This document shows positions 47,958 to 56,864 of a DNA stretch of 64,000 nt, one piece after another (within the stretch, counting starts at the first letter, position 1; every line of letters begins with the position of its first letter). Position numbers and translations under genes: made by a program. Origin of the DNA: Ilyomonas sp965247435 (lineage in GTDB: Bacteria; Bacteroidota; Bacteroidia; Chitinophagales; Chitinophagaceae); contig OZ252019.1 in assembly GCA_965247435.1 (NCBI GenBank), positions 682,001 to 746,000 of the forward strand, read 5' to 3'. The notes under the pieces were generated by a model. It did no database searches, was not told the origin of the DNA, and was given only the letters and a program-made list of their open reading frames with translations.

Positions 47958-48274
47958 GGCAGAAAGGTATTTTTGCGAAAGTAAAAAATTAAGAATGAAG
48001 CAGTTAAGGAGTTGACAAAAAAGATGCCTAAGAAGGGTTTAGGATTTAAGGTTGCGGGTTTACGGGTTTAAAAGTTTGCATGTTCAGAGTTTAAGGTTTA
48101 AAGCTGCAAACAGTTGACGTTAATCGCAGCAGTTGAAAATTCACAAGCAAATAAATCCCATTAGCTGACAGATGACCGTTGACAGACAAAGGATAACAGC
48201 GATATGTAACCCGCTGCGCTGTTATATCGGTACAGTATTAAAATATTCAATCAGCAATATTTATTAATCATAGT
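47958..48274. repeat. intergenic region with imperfect GGTTTA repeats
   Basis: Between 48035 and 48104 lies a run of imperfect units (GGTTTAGGATTTAAGG, GGGTTTACGGGTTTAAAAG, GAGTTTAAGGTTTAAAG). A weak hairpin (ATAACAGCG 48193-48201, CGCTGTTAT 48217-48225) lies near the response regulator end. No gene seen. Confidence 0.5.
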
Positions 48275-48922
48275 TTACAGTGATACGAGGTTCCTGCGTA
48301 TGCCTTCGAGCGCCATGCCGGTGCGGCTTTGCACGCTCAGCTTTTCAAAAAGCGATTCGCGGTAGCCGTCTATAGTGCGCTCTGATACATTCATTTGCGC
48401 TGCGATTTGCTTATAGGTAAGATCGCTGCAGGCGAGCTGCAGAAAAATCTTTTCCCGTTCGCTCAAATTGATTTTTTTGTCGGTTTCCGACTTTACAATC
48501 AGGCGCCGGTAGCGCAGGTTGAGCGAATCGGCATTGTAGTAGCCGCGGCTATGGATTTCGAGCAGCGCTTTCTCCAGTTCGCTTGGATGAATATCTTTCA
48601 GCAAATAAGCGCAGCAGCCCGCTTTCAGCATACTGATGATGGTGTTGTCATCGTCTTTCATGGAAAGCGCCACTACTTTCAGCAGCGGGTATTTTTCCGC
48701 AAGCTGCCTTGCCGTTTCTACGCCATCCATTACCGGCATATTTACATCTACCAGCGCAATGTCGGGCTGCAGGTTTCCGGCCGTTAATTTTTGCAATAAG
48801 TCCCTTCCGTTGAGTGCATCGGCCACAATATCAAAACGGCCAAGACTGCTGATGAGTATGCTCAGCGATTTTAAAAACAACTGGTGGTCGTCGGCTATGG
48901 CTATCGTTATCATATCGTTCAT
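48275..48922 (-). CDS. NarL/FixJ-family response regulator
   Basis: A 215-residue transcription regulator with a receiver domain (about 1-125; phospho-Asp in IALVDVNMPVMDG, Lys in ALSMKDDD region) and a LuxR-type helix-turn-helix (about 150-210, SEREKIFLQLACSDLTYKQI, NVSERTIDGYRESLFEKLSV). It overlaps the kinase gene by 4 nt, so they form one two-component system. The receiver Thr/Ser and aromatic switch positions appear normal. Target genes are unknown. Confidence 0.92.
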   Translation of the reverse strand: MNDMITIAIADDHQLFLKSLSILISSLGRFDIVADALNGRDLLQKLTAGNLQPDIALVDVNMPVMDGVETARQLAEKYPLLKVVALSMKDDDNTIISMLKAGCCAYLLKDIHPSELEKALLEIHSRGYYNADSLNLRYRRLIVKSETDKKINLSEREKIFLQLACSDLTYKQIAAQMNVSERTIDGYRESLFEKLSVQSRTGMALEGIRRNLVSL

Positions 48923-49728
48923 ATATCCTGCTGTTGTACGGGTAAAACAATGAGCACCTGGGTGCCGGTTAGCGGTAATGCATTCCAGGCAATAGTGCCG
49001 CCAAGGAGTTTGGTGCGGTGCTGCATATTCATAATGCCTACGCCGCTAAGTGGTTTGCCCTTTTCGCTGATACCAATGCCGTCATCTTCTACCGTTACGG
49101 TGATGTGCTCATCGGTAAATAATGTTTGGATAGCAATGTGCTGTGCGCCGGCATGACGGATACTGTTTTGCAAGGCTTCCTGCACAATGCGGAAAAGCAT
49201 GACCTGTGCCTCCGCCGGCATAGGTAAAAAGGTAGTGGACGTAGTGTAGGCTGCATGTATGGTTTGTGCCGCATTGATGCGTTCTACTTCTGCTTTTAAG
49301 TTGTCCACGATATTAAACTGGTGCAGCCATTCTTTGTTAAGCGATTTGGACAGCGCCCGTAGATCCTGTATCGCTTTGCCAAGTGTAGCTTCGGCTGTTT
49401 TAAGGGTATCGGGCGTGTTATCTAAATTCATTTCGGTGATGCCGAGCAGCATCTTGGTACTGCTGAGCAACTGGCCGATGTTATCGTGTATCTCTTCGCT
49501 GATCTGGTGGAGGGTGGCTTCATGCGTTTCGAGCTGAGATTGGAGCAGGGCTTCATTGTATTGCTGTTGCATTTGTAACAACTCCTCTTTGTGTTGAAAT
49601 CTTCTCTTCTGATAAAAAAATAGAACATAAATAATGATACCGGCAAGCACTAAATAAATGATAGTGCCAACAACAATCATTAAACTAAACTCATAGTGCG
49701 TGTCTCCGACATAGATAAGCATAGGCAA
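48919..49728 (-). CDS. NarX/DesK-type sensor histidine kinase
   Basis: A 269-residue kinase with one membrane helix (MIVVGTIIYLVLAGIIIYVLFF, about residues 17-38), a coiled coil, the HisKA_3 dimerisation segment with the phospho-His in ISEEIHDNIGQLLSS and an HATPase domain (VEDDGIGI, GVGIMNMQHR). There is no extracellular domain, so sensing may use a partner. The start at 49728 overlaps the upstream membrane protein by 38 nt; later Met codons (49722, 49680) are possible. Partner regulator follows directly. Confidence 0.88.
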   Translation of the reverse strand: MPMLIYVGDTHYEFSLMIVVGTIIYLVLAGIIIYVLFFYQKRRFQHKEELLQMQQQYNEALLQSQLETHEATLHQISEEIHDNIGQLLSSTKMLLGITEMNLDNTPDTLKTAEATLGKAIQDLRALSKSLNKEWLHQFNIVDNLKAEVERINAAQTIHAAYTTSTTFLPMPAEAQVMLFRIVQEALQNSIRHAGAQHIAIQTLFTDEHITVTVEDDGIGISEKGKPLSGVGIMNMQHRTKLLGGTIAWNALPLTGTQVLIVLPVQQQDI

Positions 49729-50323
49729 ATAAAGAGTACATAACGATATTCAGAATTCTTAGAACACTACCAAAACTATTTGCTAAGTCTTTGTAATTAA
49801 CGATCAAAAAGTTGTACATACCTAAAAAAGGCAAGTTAGCAGCAAAAAAAATGATAAGACCTGTTGCAATCCAAAATTCAGAGGAGCTTCTTAAGTTTTG
49901 AATTTCTTTTCCCTTTATTAATTCGTAATAATAGGCAGTAGCAAAAAATATAATAAATAAACTTCCTACGATATACACGTAACTATTCCAGTTTAAGAAA
50001 CCGAACAAAATAAACACTGCTATAATCCAAAACAGCGGAAAGATTATCATAAATATCAATGTCAATTTTTTTAGCCACTGATTTTTTGTGATAATGTTGA
50101 AAAAATATGCATAACCAACAAACTCACCAAGCAATACAATATTGTAAACAGGTAAGTTTGTTTTAATTAAGCTGTAAAAATATAATCCGGTTAGTTCGCT
50201 AACCAAATCAAATCCTATGATTAAACATAATAATTTTAAGTGCAGGGGATGGAGTTTAAAGCCAATTAAACTGCAGCCAAATGCTATAGCGATAAAACTG
50301 ATATAAATGGTGGTAAAAAGCAA
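49691..50323 (-). CDS. hypothetical seven-helix membrane protein
   Basis: A 210-residue AT-rich gene for a protein with about six to seven membrane helices (TTIYISFIAIAFGCSLIGF, LIFMIIFPLFWIIAVFILF, IVGSLFIIFFATAYYYELI, IATGLIIFFAANLPFLGMY). I do not recognise a named family. Its end overlaps the start of the kinase gene, which has no sensor domain of its own; by inference it could be the sensory or coupling partner of that kinase. Confidence 0.7.
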   Translation of the reverse strand: MLFTTIYISFIAIAFGCSLIGFKLHPLHLKLLCLIIGFDLVSELTGLYFYSLIKTNLPVYNIVLLGEFVGYAYFFNIITKNQWLKKLTLIFMIIFPLFWIIAVFILFGFLNWNSYVYIVGSLFIIFFATAYYYELIKGKEIQNLRSSSEFWIATGLIIFFAANLPFLGMYNFLIVNYKDLANSFGSVLRILNIVMYSLFAYAYLCRRHAL

Positions 50324-50329
50324 GCGTTG

Positions 50330-51241
50330 TTATTGTTTGGGAAGAGATGCATTACCACAACCTGATCCTGGAGGGCAGGGAGTTCCGGTATCTGCTCCTA
50401 TAGCTGCTGCTGCAACAGCCTTCTCTTCATCAAAAGAATGGATAGTTTTAGGAGATAAGAATTGTTGCAATAACTCACGCTTGTTTTCATCTATTTCACA
50501 TCCATATTTATTATATGCAGGCAGCTCATTTATATATACTTCATGATTATTACTATCAATAAATGTAAATCCAACCATAATTCTATTGGTATAATCTGAT
50601 TTGGATGGATTTGGATTCATATCATTATCTATATAGGCACCAAGTTTAAATCTAATTCCTATAATATCAGCATTGTCTCTCTGTCTCATTAGCTCAGTTA
50701 TTATATCATACACAACTCCCTTATTAAAGATGTATGAACTGGTATTGCATGTGTCACAAATATGACACGTATCGCATCTTGCAGTATCTGAATATCTAAG
50801 AGGGTCTCCTTGATATGCTTTGATTTTATTGCTAAGTTGGTTAAAATTTGTTGTGCTACTTTTAATCCTACTGTATGTTCCATTACTATTAATTATATAG
50901 TATACTTTGGTATCATTCTTATCTCGCAACCCTGTAAAAACTATTTGAAACTTATTTCCATCTAAAGCAAAAAATATTCTAAAGCCATTTATAGTATAAT
51001 CCCCTTTGACCATATCCATGAGCATATTTTTGAATTGCTCCTTTGTTAAGAATAGAGATGCTGTACGAGTATCTGCATATGTATTAAAATCTGGATAAAT
51101 ATGCGAAAAGTTTTCTTGTAAAACTTCCCCAGTTCTGATATTTATTATAAACCGAGGACAACTTATATTTTGACCATTGGAAACAACTAAACTAAAAATA
51201 AACAAAAAGAGTAATAGTGTTTTAAATGAAATAGATTGCAT
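50330..51241 (-). CDS. hypothetical exported Cys-rich protein
   Basis: A 303-residue protein with a signal peptide (about 1-23, LLLFLFIFSLVVSNGQ). A dense cysteine motif CDTCHICDTCNTSS lies near residues 153-166, and two more Cys lie in the Pro/Gly-rich tail TPCPPGSGCGN. No known domain is recognised. The motif could bind metal or form disulfides. The gene is AT-rich and lies 6 nt upstream of the seven-helix protein, so it heads the same four-gene run with the two-component system. Confidence 0.65.
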   Translation of the reverse strand: MQSISFKTLLLFLFIFSLVVSNGQNISCPRFIINIRTGEVLQENFSHIYPDFNTYADTRTASLFLTKEQFKNMLMDMVKGDYTINGFRIFFALDGNKFQIVFTGLRDKNDTKVYYIINSNGTYSRIKSSTTNFNQLSNKIKAYQGDPLRYSDTARCDTCHICDTCNTSSYIFNKGVVYDIITELMRQRDNADIIGIRFKLGAYIDNDMNPNPSKSDYTNRIMVGFTFIDSNNHEVYINELPAYNKYGCEIDENKRELLQQFLSPKTIHSFDEEKAVAAAAIGADTGTPCPPGSGCGNASLPKQ

Positions 51242-51532
51242 AGTTTGTGTTTTTGAATAAATTAATTCCTCCTACAAATCTCTCCAATTCCTCAAATAAC
51301 GCAAATAGTCTTTTCCCCAAATGTGCATGGGGAAAATACGGTGCTCAATCCGGGTTTAATCACATAGCATCCTCCTTCTCCCGCTCCTACTTTTGAGCCG
51401 TTGTTGCGCAGCTATTTGCCTTCAACAAAACCGGGGCAACCCTAACCCCTCCCAATGGCTGACCGGCATTTATTACAAATGCCGGCGCTCAGCCGGGCGT
51501 AAAGCAGGCACTAACATTTAAAAACCTATACC

Positions 51533-52918
51533 ATGAAACCGTTCCTTTGTTTTTCCCTTTTTTCATTGCTTTTACTTTCAGCCCATGCGCAGTCTTTCAC
51601 CGGTTATAGCTCCGGCAATTATACCGGCGTAAACGGCGTATTTTTCAACCCTGCGTATGCCGCCAACAGCCGTTTCCGCTGGGATTTTAATCTTGTACAA
51701 ATTAATGCCTCCGTAAGCAACGATGTGGCTTCGTACAAACTGAGCACCATTACCCAAAGCCTGGATAATAAGGAGATTACTAACAAGCTGTATGGCAGCC
51801 GCAATGCCAACGCGCAGGCCAATGTGGATATATTAGGTCCTTCCTTACTGTTCAATATCAACTCCAAAACCGCTTTTGCATTTACTACGCGCTACCGGGT
51901 GCTGGGCAACCTGCGCAATATAGATGGCAGCCTCCTGCAGGCAATTAAAGGCGAGGATGCACCTGCGGCTTATAACATTACCAACAACAATATGCAGGTG
52001 GCGGTTAGCGGCTGGATGGAAGCCGGCGTTACCTGGGCCAATGTATTGGTAGATAAAAACAAGCACTATTTGAAAGGCGGCATCAGCGTTAAATACCTGG
52101 GCGGTATTGCCAACGCAGCCGTTAGCACACACAACCTCAACAGCGCTGTTAACCTCGACGGTTCTAAAGAAAATTATTATGCAGCCAATGCGTCCGGCGA
52201 CGTAAACCTGCAGTTTGCAGGCGCTTCTACCGGCAATTTTTCCGGAAAGGATTTATTTAAATTTGATGGTTCCGGCGCCGGTATAGACCTTGGTGTATCG
52301 TATGAATTTCGCCCTGATAAAGAACACTACAAATCAGCGGATGGCAGCTACGACCGGAGTGCTAATGTTTACAAACTAAGAGCTTCGCTGGCGCTACTGG
52401 ATGCAGGCAGTATTAAATTTACAAAAGACCCGCAGCGCAGCGGCGCCTATACGGTAGGCATTACCGGTTCTAACCAGTTTAACCTGGATGCGCTCAATAC
52501 GGAGATAGACAGCCTGAGCAATACCTTTGCCGCTAACCCGGCGCTCTTTACACTAAAAGAAGGCAGCAGCAATACGTACAAAGTAAGCCTGCCCACGGCC
52601 CTGATGGCCGAACTGGATTATCATTTTGCCAAAGGCTTTTATATCAATCTGGCCACGCATCTGTCGCTTGCAAAAGACAATGATGTATATAAAATGAGAA
52701 GCCTGAATAATGTAGTGGTTACGCCGCGCCTCGAAACACCGGCGTTTGGTGTTTACCTGCCGATGCAGATCAATAACCTCTCCGGATTCAATGCCGGTGC
52801 CTGTCTGCGCCTTGGACCATTGGTTATTGGTTCTTCCAACCTACTTACCGCCTTGGGCGGCAGTAAAATGGTGGATATATATTTTGGTATGCGGTTGATG
52901 TGCAGTAAGTACAAATAA
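51533..52918 (+). CDS. DUF5723 outer membrane protein
   Basis: A 461-residue exported protein with signal peptide (about 1-19, ending AHAQ). The N-terminus SSGNYTGVNGVFFNPAYAA and the beta-strand-rich body fit DUF5723, a predicted outer-membrane beta barrel family of Bacteroidota related in look to PorP/SprF-like barrels. Function is unknown. It stands alone between a long leader and a strong terminator. Confidence 0.85.
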   Translation: MKPFLCFSLFSLLLLSAHAQSFTGYSSGNYTGVNGVFFNPAYAANSRFRWDFNLVQINASVSNDVASYKLSTITQSLDNKEITNKLYGSRNANAQANVDILGPSLLFNINSKTAFAFTTRYRVLGNLRNIDGSLLQAIKGEDAPAAYNITNNNMQVAVSGWMEAGVTWANVLVDKNKHYLKGGISVKYLGGIANAAVSTHNLNSAVNLDGSKENYYAANASGDVNLQFAGASTGNFSGKDLFKFDGSGAGIDLGVSYEFRPDKEHYKSADGSYDRSANVYKLRASLALLDAGSIKFTKDPQRSGAYTVGITGSNQFNLDALNTEIDSLSNTFAANPALFTLKEGSSNTYKVSLPTALMAELDYHFAKGFYINLATHLSLAKDNDVYKMRSLNNVVVTPRLETPAFGVYLPMQINNLSGFNAGACLRLGPLVIGSSNLLTALGGSKMVDIYFGMRLMCSKYK

Positions 52919-52945
52919 TTATAATCAGCAGATAACAGCCTGTAG

Positions 52946-52984
52946 AAAGCCGCTATCGTTACGAAAACGATAGCGGCTTTTTTA
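52946..52984 (+). terminator. terminator after DUF5723 gene
   Basis: AAAGCCGCTATCGTT / AACGATAGCGGCTTT perfect 15-bp stem with a 5-nt loop and following T run. Confidence 0.92.
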
Positions 52985-53416
52985 TAATGACATAATCTTA
53001 TTAATCAAATCCAGTCATCAGTGAATACATAAAAACAATAGCATCAAAACAGCTATCTGAATATTATCACCTTTACAGCTTAAGTAAGATGTAAAAATTA
53101 GATAAACTAAAATCAGACCGGTTATTCGTTAAATTCTTTGCTCTGGTGTAGCATTACTGCTGCTCAATTCACAGCAGTACAGAAGCTATATCAGGGCATT
53201 GCACGAAAACGTGGGGTATATCGTTTTCGGGTGGCTTTTTTCGTTCTTTTTTTACCATAAAGTGGAGAACAATTAACAACTGGCGATAAGTAACAGATAA
53301 TTTCGACGATCTACTTAATGGCAAAGGGTTTAAAATATTTTCTTTTTCAGGCAACGCCACAACATTGCGCTGCCTCTGTAGTGCACAACGCTTAAAACAT
53401 TTATCAGAGAAAAGCT
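52985..53416. other. intergenic region without a gene
   Basis: AT-rich leader of the lipoprotein gene. A short minus-strand open frame here (53169-53360) has no protein-like features and is not called. No RNA structure stands out. Confidence 0.5.
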
Positions 53417-53872
53417 ATGAAAAAGTCTTTGTTTTTTGCATTCCCTATTATACTTACAGCTTTCTTTACCGGTTGCAGTAAAGACCCGCACATTCCCACG
53501 CCTTCCAACATTAATCTTGGCAGCAAACCCCTGCCCGAAATAAAAGCGATATTAGATGGTAAATGGCAGCTTCACTTTCTTAAAGGTGGCTTCTGCGGCG
53601 TTTGCCAGTACGGGCGCTACAACGAGTTTTATACATTCAGTAACCTGAGCAGCCATATAAAATGGACGATAGATAAACAGGTATGGGCCGATACCAGCAT
53701 TACCTGGTTGAAGCAGGAATGGCTCAACAGGCAAATTAACGTGATGGAATTTTATGCAGATGACCAGTATCTGCACCATTTATCGCCGGATCGCATTTTT
53801 AAAGATACGCTGGTAATGTACGAGCCCGGCCCGGATGGCATGAGCAATTATTTTACCAGGGTAAAACTGTAA
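53417..53872 (+). CDS. hypothetical lipoprotein
   Basis: A 151-residue lipoprotein with signal peptide and lipobox FFTGCS (Cys at residue 21), so it is anchored in a membrane after cleavage. The mature part starts with a Pro-rich stretch and then ILDGKWQLHFLKGGFCGVCQ, which resembles the first strand of lipocalin-like lipoproteins of Bacteroidota. Ligand unknown. Followed by its own terminator. Confidence 0.75.
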   Translation: MKKSLFFAFPIILTAFFTGCSKDPHIPTPSNINLGSKPLPEIKAILDGKWQLHFLKGGFCGVCQYGRYNEFYTFSNLSSHIKWTIDKQVWADTSITWLKQEWLNRQINVMEFYADDQYLHHLSPDRIFKDTLVMYEPGPDGMSNYFTRVKL

Positions 53873-53912
53873 ATCGTTTAAATAATCAGCAGCCCGCCTT
53901 TTTAAAATGTAC

Positions 53913-53942
53913 AGCCCGCAGCTATTGCTGCGGGCTTTTTTG
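53913..53942 (+). terminator. terminator after lipoprotein gene
   Basis: AGCCCGCAGC / GCTGCGGGCT stem, 4-nt loop, then T run. Confidence 0.92.
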
Positions 53943-54055
53943 TAAGCTGCAACCCGTTGTTTATCTTCTTTGTAGTAAATACTTTCGTTTAAATAAAAAC
54001 GCAGGCCATCAGCAATCTGTTTCTACTTTTGAATCTTGATTGATAACTTAATACT

Positions 54056-54697
54056 ATGAATGAACAGATTGCCGCACTCCGCAAAGATTACCGCCTTAAA
54101 ACATTGAACGAAGAAGATGCGGCCCCAGGTGCCATCGGGCAATTTAGCCGCTGGTGGCAGGAAGCCACAGAGAGCCGGATAGAGGAGGTGAATGCCATGA
54201 CGCTGGCCACTGCATCGAAAGACGGCGTACCTGCTGCGAGAATTGTATTGCTGAAGGGTTTTGATGAAGCAGGCTTTACTTTTTTTACCAATTACAACAG
54301 CGCCAAGGGCCGGGCATTGGCGGCTAACGGAAGGGCAGCACTTGTGTTTTTCTGGAAGGAACTGGAAAGGCAGGTACGTATCGAAGGCACGGTAGCGCAG
54401 TTGAGCAGCAGCGAGAGTGATGCTTATTTCAACTCGCGCCCGGCGGGCAGCCGTATCGGCGCCTGGGCCTCCCCACAAAGCGAAGTGATAGCGAGCCGGG
54501 AATTGCTGGAAGATAATGTGGAGAAATATGTGCACGCATTCAAAGACGGCATTCCGCGCCCGGCACACTGGGGCGGCTATATGGTACAGCCTTTTAAAGT
54601 GGAATTCTGGCAGGGGCGGAGCAACCGCCTGCACGACCGGTTGTTATATACGCTGCAGCCGGGCGGCAACTGGATAATCGAACGGTTGGCACCCTGA
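54056..54697 (+). CDS. pdxH: pyridoxamine/pyridoxine 5'-phosphate oxidase
   Basis: Makes pyridoxal 5'-phosphate from pyridoxamine or pyridoxine phosphate with FMN and O2. The 213-residue length is normal. FMN-binding segments are seen: RIVLLKGFDEAGFTFFTNYN and SAKGRALAANGRAALVFFWK, then EFWQGRSNRLHDR, the conserved C-terminal substrate-binding motif. Single gene, no vitamin B6 neighbour. Confidence 0.95.
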   Translation: MNEQIAALRKDYRLKTLNEEDAAPGAIGQFSRWWQEATESRIEEVNAMTLATASKDGVPAARIVLLKGFDEAGFTFFTNYNSAKGRALAANGRAALVFFWKELERQVRIEGTVAQLSSSESDAYFNSRPAGSRIGAWASPQSEVIASRELLEDNVEKYVHAFKDGIPRPAHWGGYMVQPFKVEFWQGRSNRLHDRLLYTLQPGGNWIIERLAP

Positions 54698-54698
54698 A

Positions 54699-54743
54699 CA
54701 AAAAAACCGGCAGGCAGCTATTGTTGAATAATACCTGCCGGTT
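54699..54743. terminator. terminator shared by pdxH and the THX gene
   Basis: AACCGGCAGG (54705-54714) and CCTGCCGGTT (54734-54743); the A run at 54699-54706 gives a T tail on the minus strand, so it mainly serves the THX gene. Confidence 0.75.
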
Positions 54744-54752
54744 GTGCAAAGG

Positions 54753-54872
54753 CTAAGCCTGTTCGCCTTCTTTCTTAACCGTTTCCTTTTTCACCTGGCG
54801 CGCCGGGCGGCTCTTGCCAAATGAGCCTTTAAAAATCTTTCCTTTTTTTGTTTTTTTATCTCCACGTCCCAT
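54753..54872 (-). CDS. ribosomal protein THX
   Basis: A 39-residue, highly basic protein from ATG 54872 to TAG 54755-54753. Its N-terminus MGRGDKKTKKGKIFKGSFGK matches the small 30S subunit protein THX, which in Thermus fits in a pocket of 16S rRNA in the head. The Bacteroidota versions carry a short charged tail, as here. It is too short for standard gene-length cutoffs. It lies downstream of the HU gene on the same strand. Confidence 0.92.
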   Translation of the reverse strand: MGRGDKKTKKGKIFKGSFGKSRPARQVKKETVKKEGEQA

Positions 54873-54929
54873 AATATGCTTGTTTAATTGTGTTGCGAAA
54901 TTGATGTATTATTTTTATAAGCGGTTAAC

Positions 54930-54958
54930 AAAAAAAGCAGAAGAGAGCTCCTGCTTTT
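54930..54958 (-). terminator. HU gene terminator
   Basis: On the minus strand AAAAGCAG, 10-nt loop and CTGCTTTTTT form a short stem with a T tail 26 nt after the HU stop. Confidence 0.65.
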
Positions 54959-54983
54959 CTGATATGCTTATAATACACGCAGC

Positions 54984-55253
54984 TTAGATTTTTGCGGATA
55001 ATTCTTTACCGGCTTTAAAGCGTGCTACTTTTTTTGCTTTTATTTTAATGGCTTCGCCGGTTTGCGGGTTGCGGCCGGTGCGTGCTGCACGCTTGGATAC
55101 CGAGAAAGTACCGAACCCTACCAGCGTTACTTTATCGCCGCCTTTTAAAGTTTTGGTTACTGCTTCTACAAAAGAATCCAGTGCGCCGTTAGCCTGTGTT
55201 TTAGAAATACCTGCATCATCAGCGATCTTAGCTACTAATTCAGCTTTGTTCAT
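54984..55253 (-). CDS. hup: HU-family DNA-binding protein
   Basis: An 89-residue nucleoid protein of the HU/IHF family starting at ATG 55253 (MNKAELVAKIADDAGISKTQ). The signature VGFGTFSVSKRAARTGRNPQ and the end VARFKAGKELSAKI are complete. It bends and compacts DNA as a dimer. An in-frame upstream start (55496) is rejected because the promoter lies between. Confidence 0.97.
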   Translation of the reverse strand: MNKAELVAKIADDAGISKTQANGALDSFVEAVTKTLKGGDKVTLVGFGTFSVSKRAARTGRNPQTGEAIKIKAKKVARFKAGKELSAKI

Positions 55254-55285
55254 AATTTTTTTTGTTGATTGTAAATTAATGGCCG

Positions 55286-55316
55286 CAAATTTATTGGCTT
55301 TTGCGAAGCAGCAAAA
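55286..55316 (-). promoter_or_regulatory. promoter of the HU gene
   Basis: Textbook Bacteroidota promoter on the minus strand: TTTTG (55316-55312), 18-nt spacer, TAAATTTG (55293-55286), 32 nt before the start codon. Confidence 0.7.
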
Positions 55317-55675
55317 TAATTTTATCCTGACTCCTCTCTTTTTATGAGCGCTGAAAGCCGCGCCGGATGTGCATTTGCGGCCATTCGTGCCTTCGCAGGT
55401 TGTAGGCTTTACATACGCCGGCAAACGGGAATGCCTGATTCTATTGGCCTGTAGCCGTTTGCCTTTGCGGAAAGCCAATGCTGTCAGCCGGTTCAAAACA
55501 TTCTAAAAAATTAAATACCTGTTTACGGCGGCAGGTATATCTGCTTCAAATTATAACATATTACTGCCGGCTGCAGCCCTCATTTCTGTACACTTTTAAG
55601 GTTTAGCGCCCGATGCTGCCTTGTTAACCGTTTGTAAAAACAAAACATTATTTCCGGGTGCAATACAAGTGTGAT
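55317..55675. other. intergenic region without a gene
   Basis: Divergent gap between HU and DUF4834. Apart from the promoters at both ends and a small hairpin (ATACCTG near 55515 with CAGGTAT about 10 nt later) nothing is seen. Confidence 0.45.
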
Positions 55676-55683
55676 TATCTTTG
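55676..55683 (+). promoter_or_regulatory. -7 box of the DUF4834 gene
   Basis: TATCTTTG fits TAnnTTTG. It lies only 7 nt before ATG 55691, implying an almost leaderless transcript. Confidence 0.4.
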
Positions 55684-55690
55684 CAGCCAC

Positions 55691-55942
55691 ATGAATTTTT
55701 TTGAATTAGCTTTTACCATTTTTATTTTATACCTGCTTTATAAGCTGGTGTATAATGTAATAGTGCCGGTAACCAGGGCCACCACAACCGTGCGCGACCG
55801 GATGCGCCAGATGCAGGAAGAGCAAATGCGGGAGCAACAACCTTATGCCGGGCAACAACCGCAGAGAAATACGAAAGGTGCCAGCCGCAATGACAGCACC
55901 ACTACCGATGGCGAGTATATAGATTACGAAGAAGTGAAGTAG
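55691..55942 (+). CDS. DUF4834 small membrane protein
   Basis: An 83-residue protein with one N-terminal membrane helix (FFELAFTIFILYLLYKLVYN) and a hydrophilic, Gln/Arg-rich cytoplasmic tail (MRQMQEEQMREQQPYAGQQ) that ends in EYIDYEEVK, the conserved DUF4834 end. Function unknown. The frame opens further at 55658, but the -7 box at 55676 argues for ATG 55691. Confidence 0.8.
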   Translation: MNFFELAFTIFILYLLYKLVYNVIVPVTRATTTVRDRMRQMQEEQMREQQPYAGQQPQRNTKGASRNDSTTTDGEYIDYEEVK

Positions 55943-55971
55943 CCTTTACCGGCTTCGGTTTACTAATATTT

Positions 55972-56002
55972 AAAAATGCCGCCGTATCGGGCGGCATTTT
56001 TT
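55972..56002 (+). terminator. terminator after DUF4834 gene
   Basis: AAAAATGCCGCC (55972-55983) pairs with GGCGGCATTTTTT (55990-56002); 6-nt loop, T tail. Confidence 0.92.
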
Positions 56003-56327
56003 ATGAGTACAGGTTCTGCTTTACACAGGTAGCTTTCTTAACCCGCCGTTTGCTGCAGCGATAGCATTAGCAGCAATTGCGAAACCTTTACTTGGATAAA
56101 TAAAAAATTATTTACAGCATAATCTTCCGGCAGCCTGCATTCATTTTCAACCCCTGATATTCAATCTTACTTATTCAAGCGCCAATTAGCCATTGCGGAT
56201 TAATAAATAAGAATTTACCCGCACAACCTTTTATTTTACCTGATAGCTGCATCCTTGGGCGCATTATTTGTTACAAATTTATGCTCACACATTCACGCAA
56301 TCAGATAACTCCTCAAATGGAAAACCT
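56003..56327. other. leader region of the molybdenum hydroxylase operon
   Basis: 325 nt without a gene. No riboswitch-like conserved core or clear TAnnTTTG box could be assigned by eye. Confidence 0.4.
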
Positions 56328-56864
56328 ATGAATGAAACACTCGATGAGGTGCAAAGCTTATCCCGTTCACAAACACCTGCCGCCCCGCCGGGCAGCCATG
56401 CCATCACGCTGCACATCAATGGCAAAGCACGCCAGCTACAGGTACAACCCTGGGTAACTTTGCTGGATGCTTTGCGCGAATACTTAAGTTTGACGGGTAC
56501 TAAAAAAGGCTGCGACCACGGGCAATGCGGCGCCTGCACGGTGCTGGTCAATGGCACCCGTATCAATAGCTGCCTTACGCTTGCCGTAATGAAAGACAGC
56601 GCTAAAATTACCACTATCGAAGGCTTAAGCAATGGCGATCAATTGCACCCTTTGCAGGCAGCATTTATAGAGCATGATGCTTTCCAGTGCGGCTATTGCA
56701 CGCCGGGGCAAATATGTAGCGCCATAGGTATGTTTAACGAAGGAAAAGCTAAAACGATGGATGATATAAAAGAGCTGATGAGTGGCAATCTGTGCCGCTG
56801 CGGCGCTTATACCAATATTGCAGATGCCATTATGGACGTAATGAACGGAAGTGGCCATGAATAA
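56328..56864 (+). CDS. [2Fe-2S] subunit of a molybdenum hydroxylase
   Basis: A 178-residue small subunit of the xanthine oxidase/aldehyde oxidoreductase family. First cluster: GCDHGQCGACTVLVNG and NSCLTLA; second cluster: FQCGYCTPGQICSAIG and GNLCRCGAYTNI. Both [2Fe-2S] sites are complete. There is no Tat signal, in contrast to the related gene at 63618, so this enzyme should stay in the cytoplasm. ATG 56328 is preferred to the frame start at 56268. It overlaps the next gene by 8 nt; order small-medium-large is of the PaoABC type. Confidence 0.93.
   Translation: MNETLDEVQSLSRSQTPAAPPGSHAITLHINGKARQLQVQPWVTLLDALREYLSLTGTKKGCDHGQCGACTVLVNGTRINSCLTLAVMKDSAKITTIEGLSNGDQLHPLQAAFIEHDAFQCGYCTPGQICSAIGMFNEGKAKTMDDIKELMSGNLCRCGAYTNIADAIMDVMNGSGHE

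Noticed and set aside
53169..53360. Minus-strand 63-residue open frame
   Set aside because: No family, no promoter and an unlikely composition.
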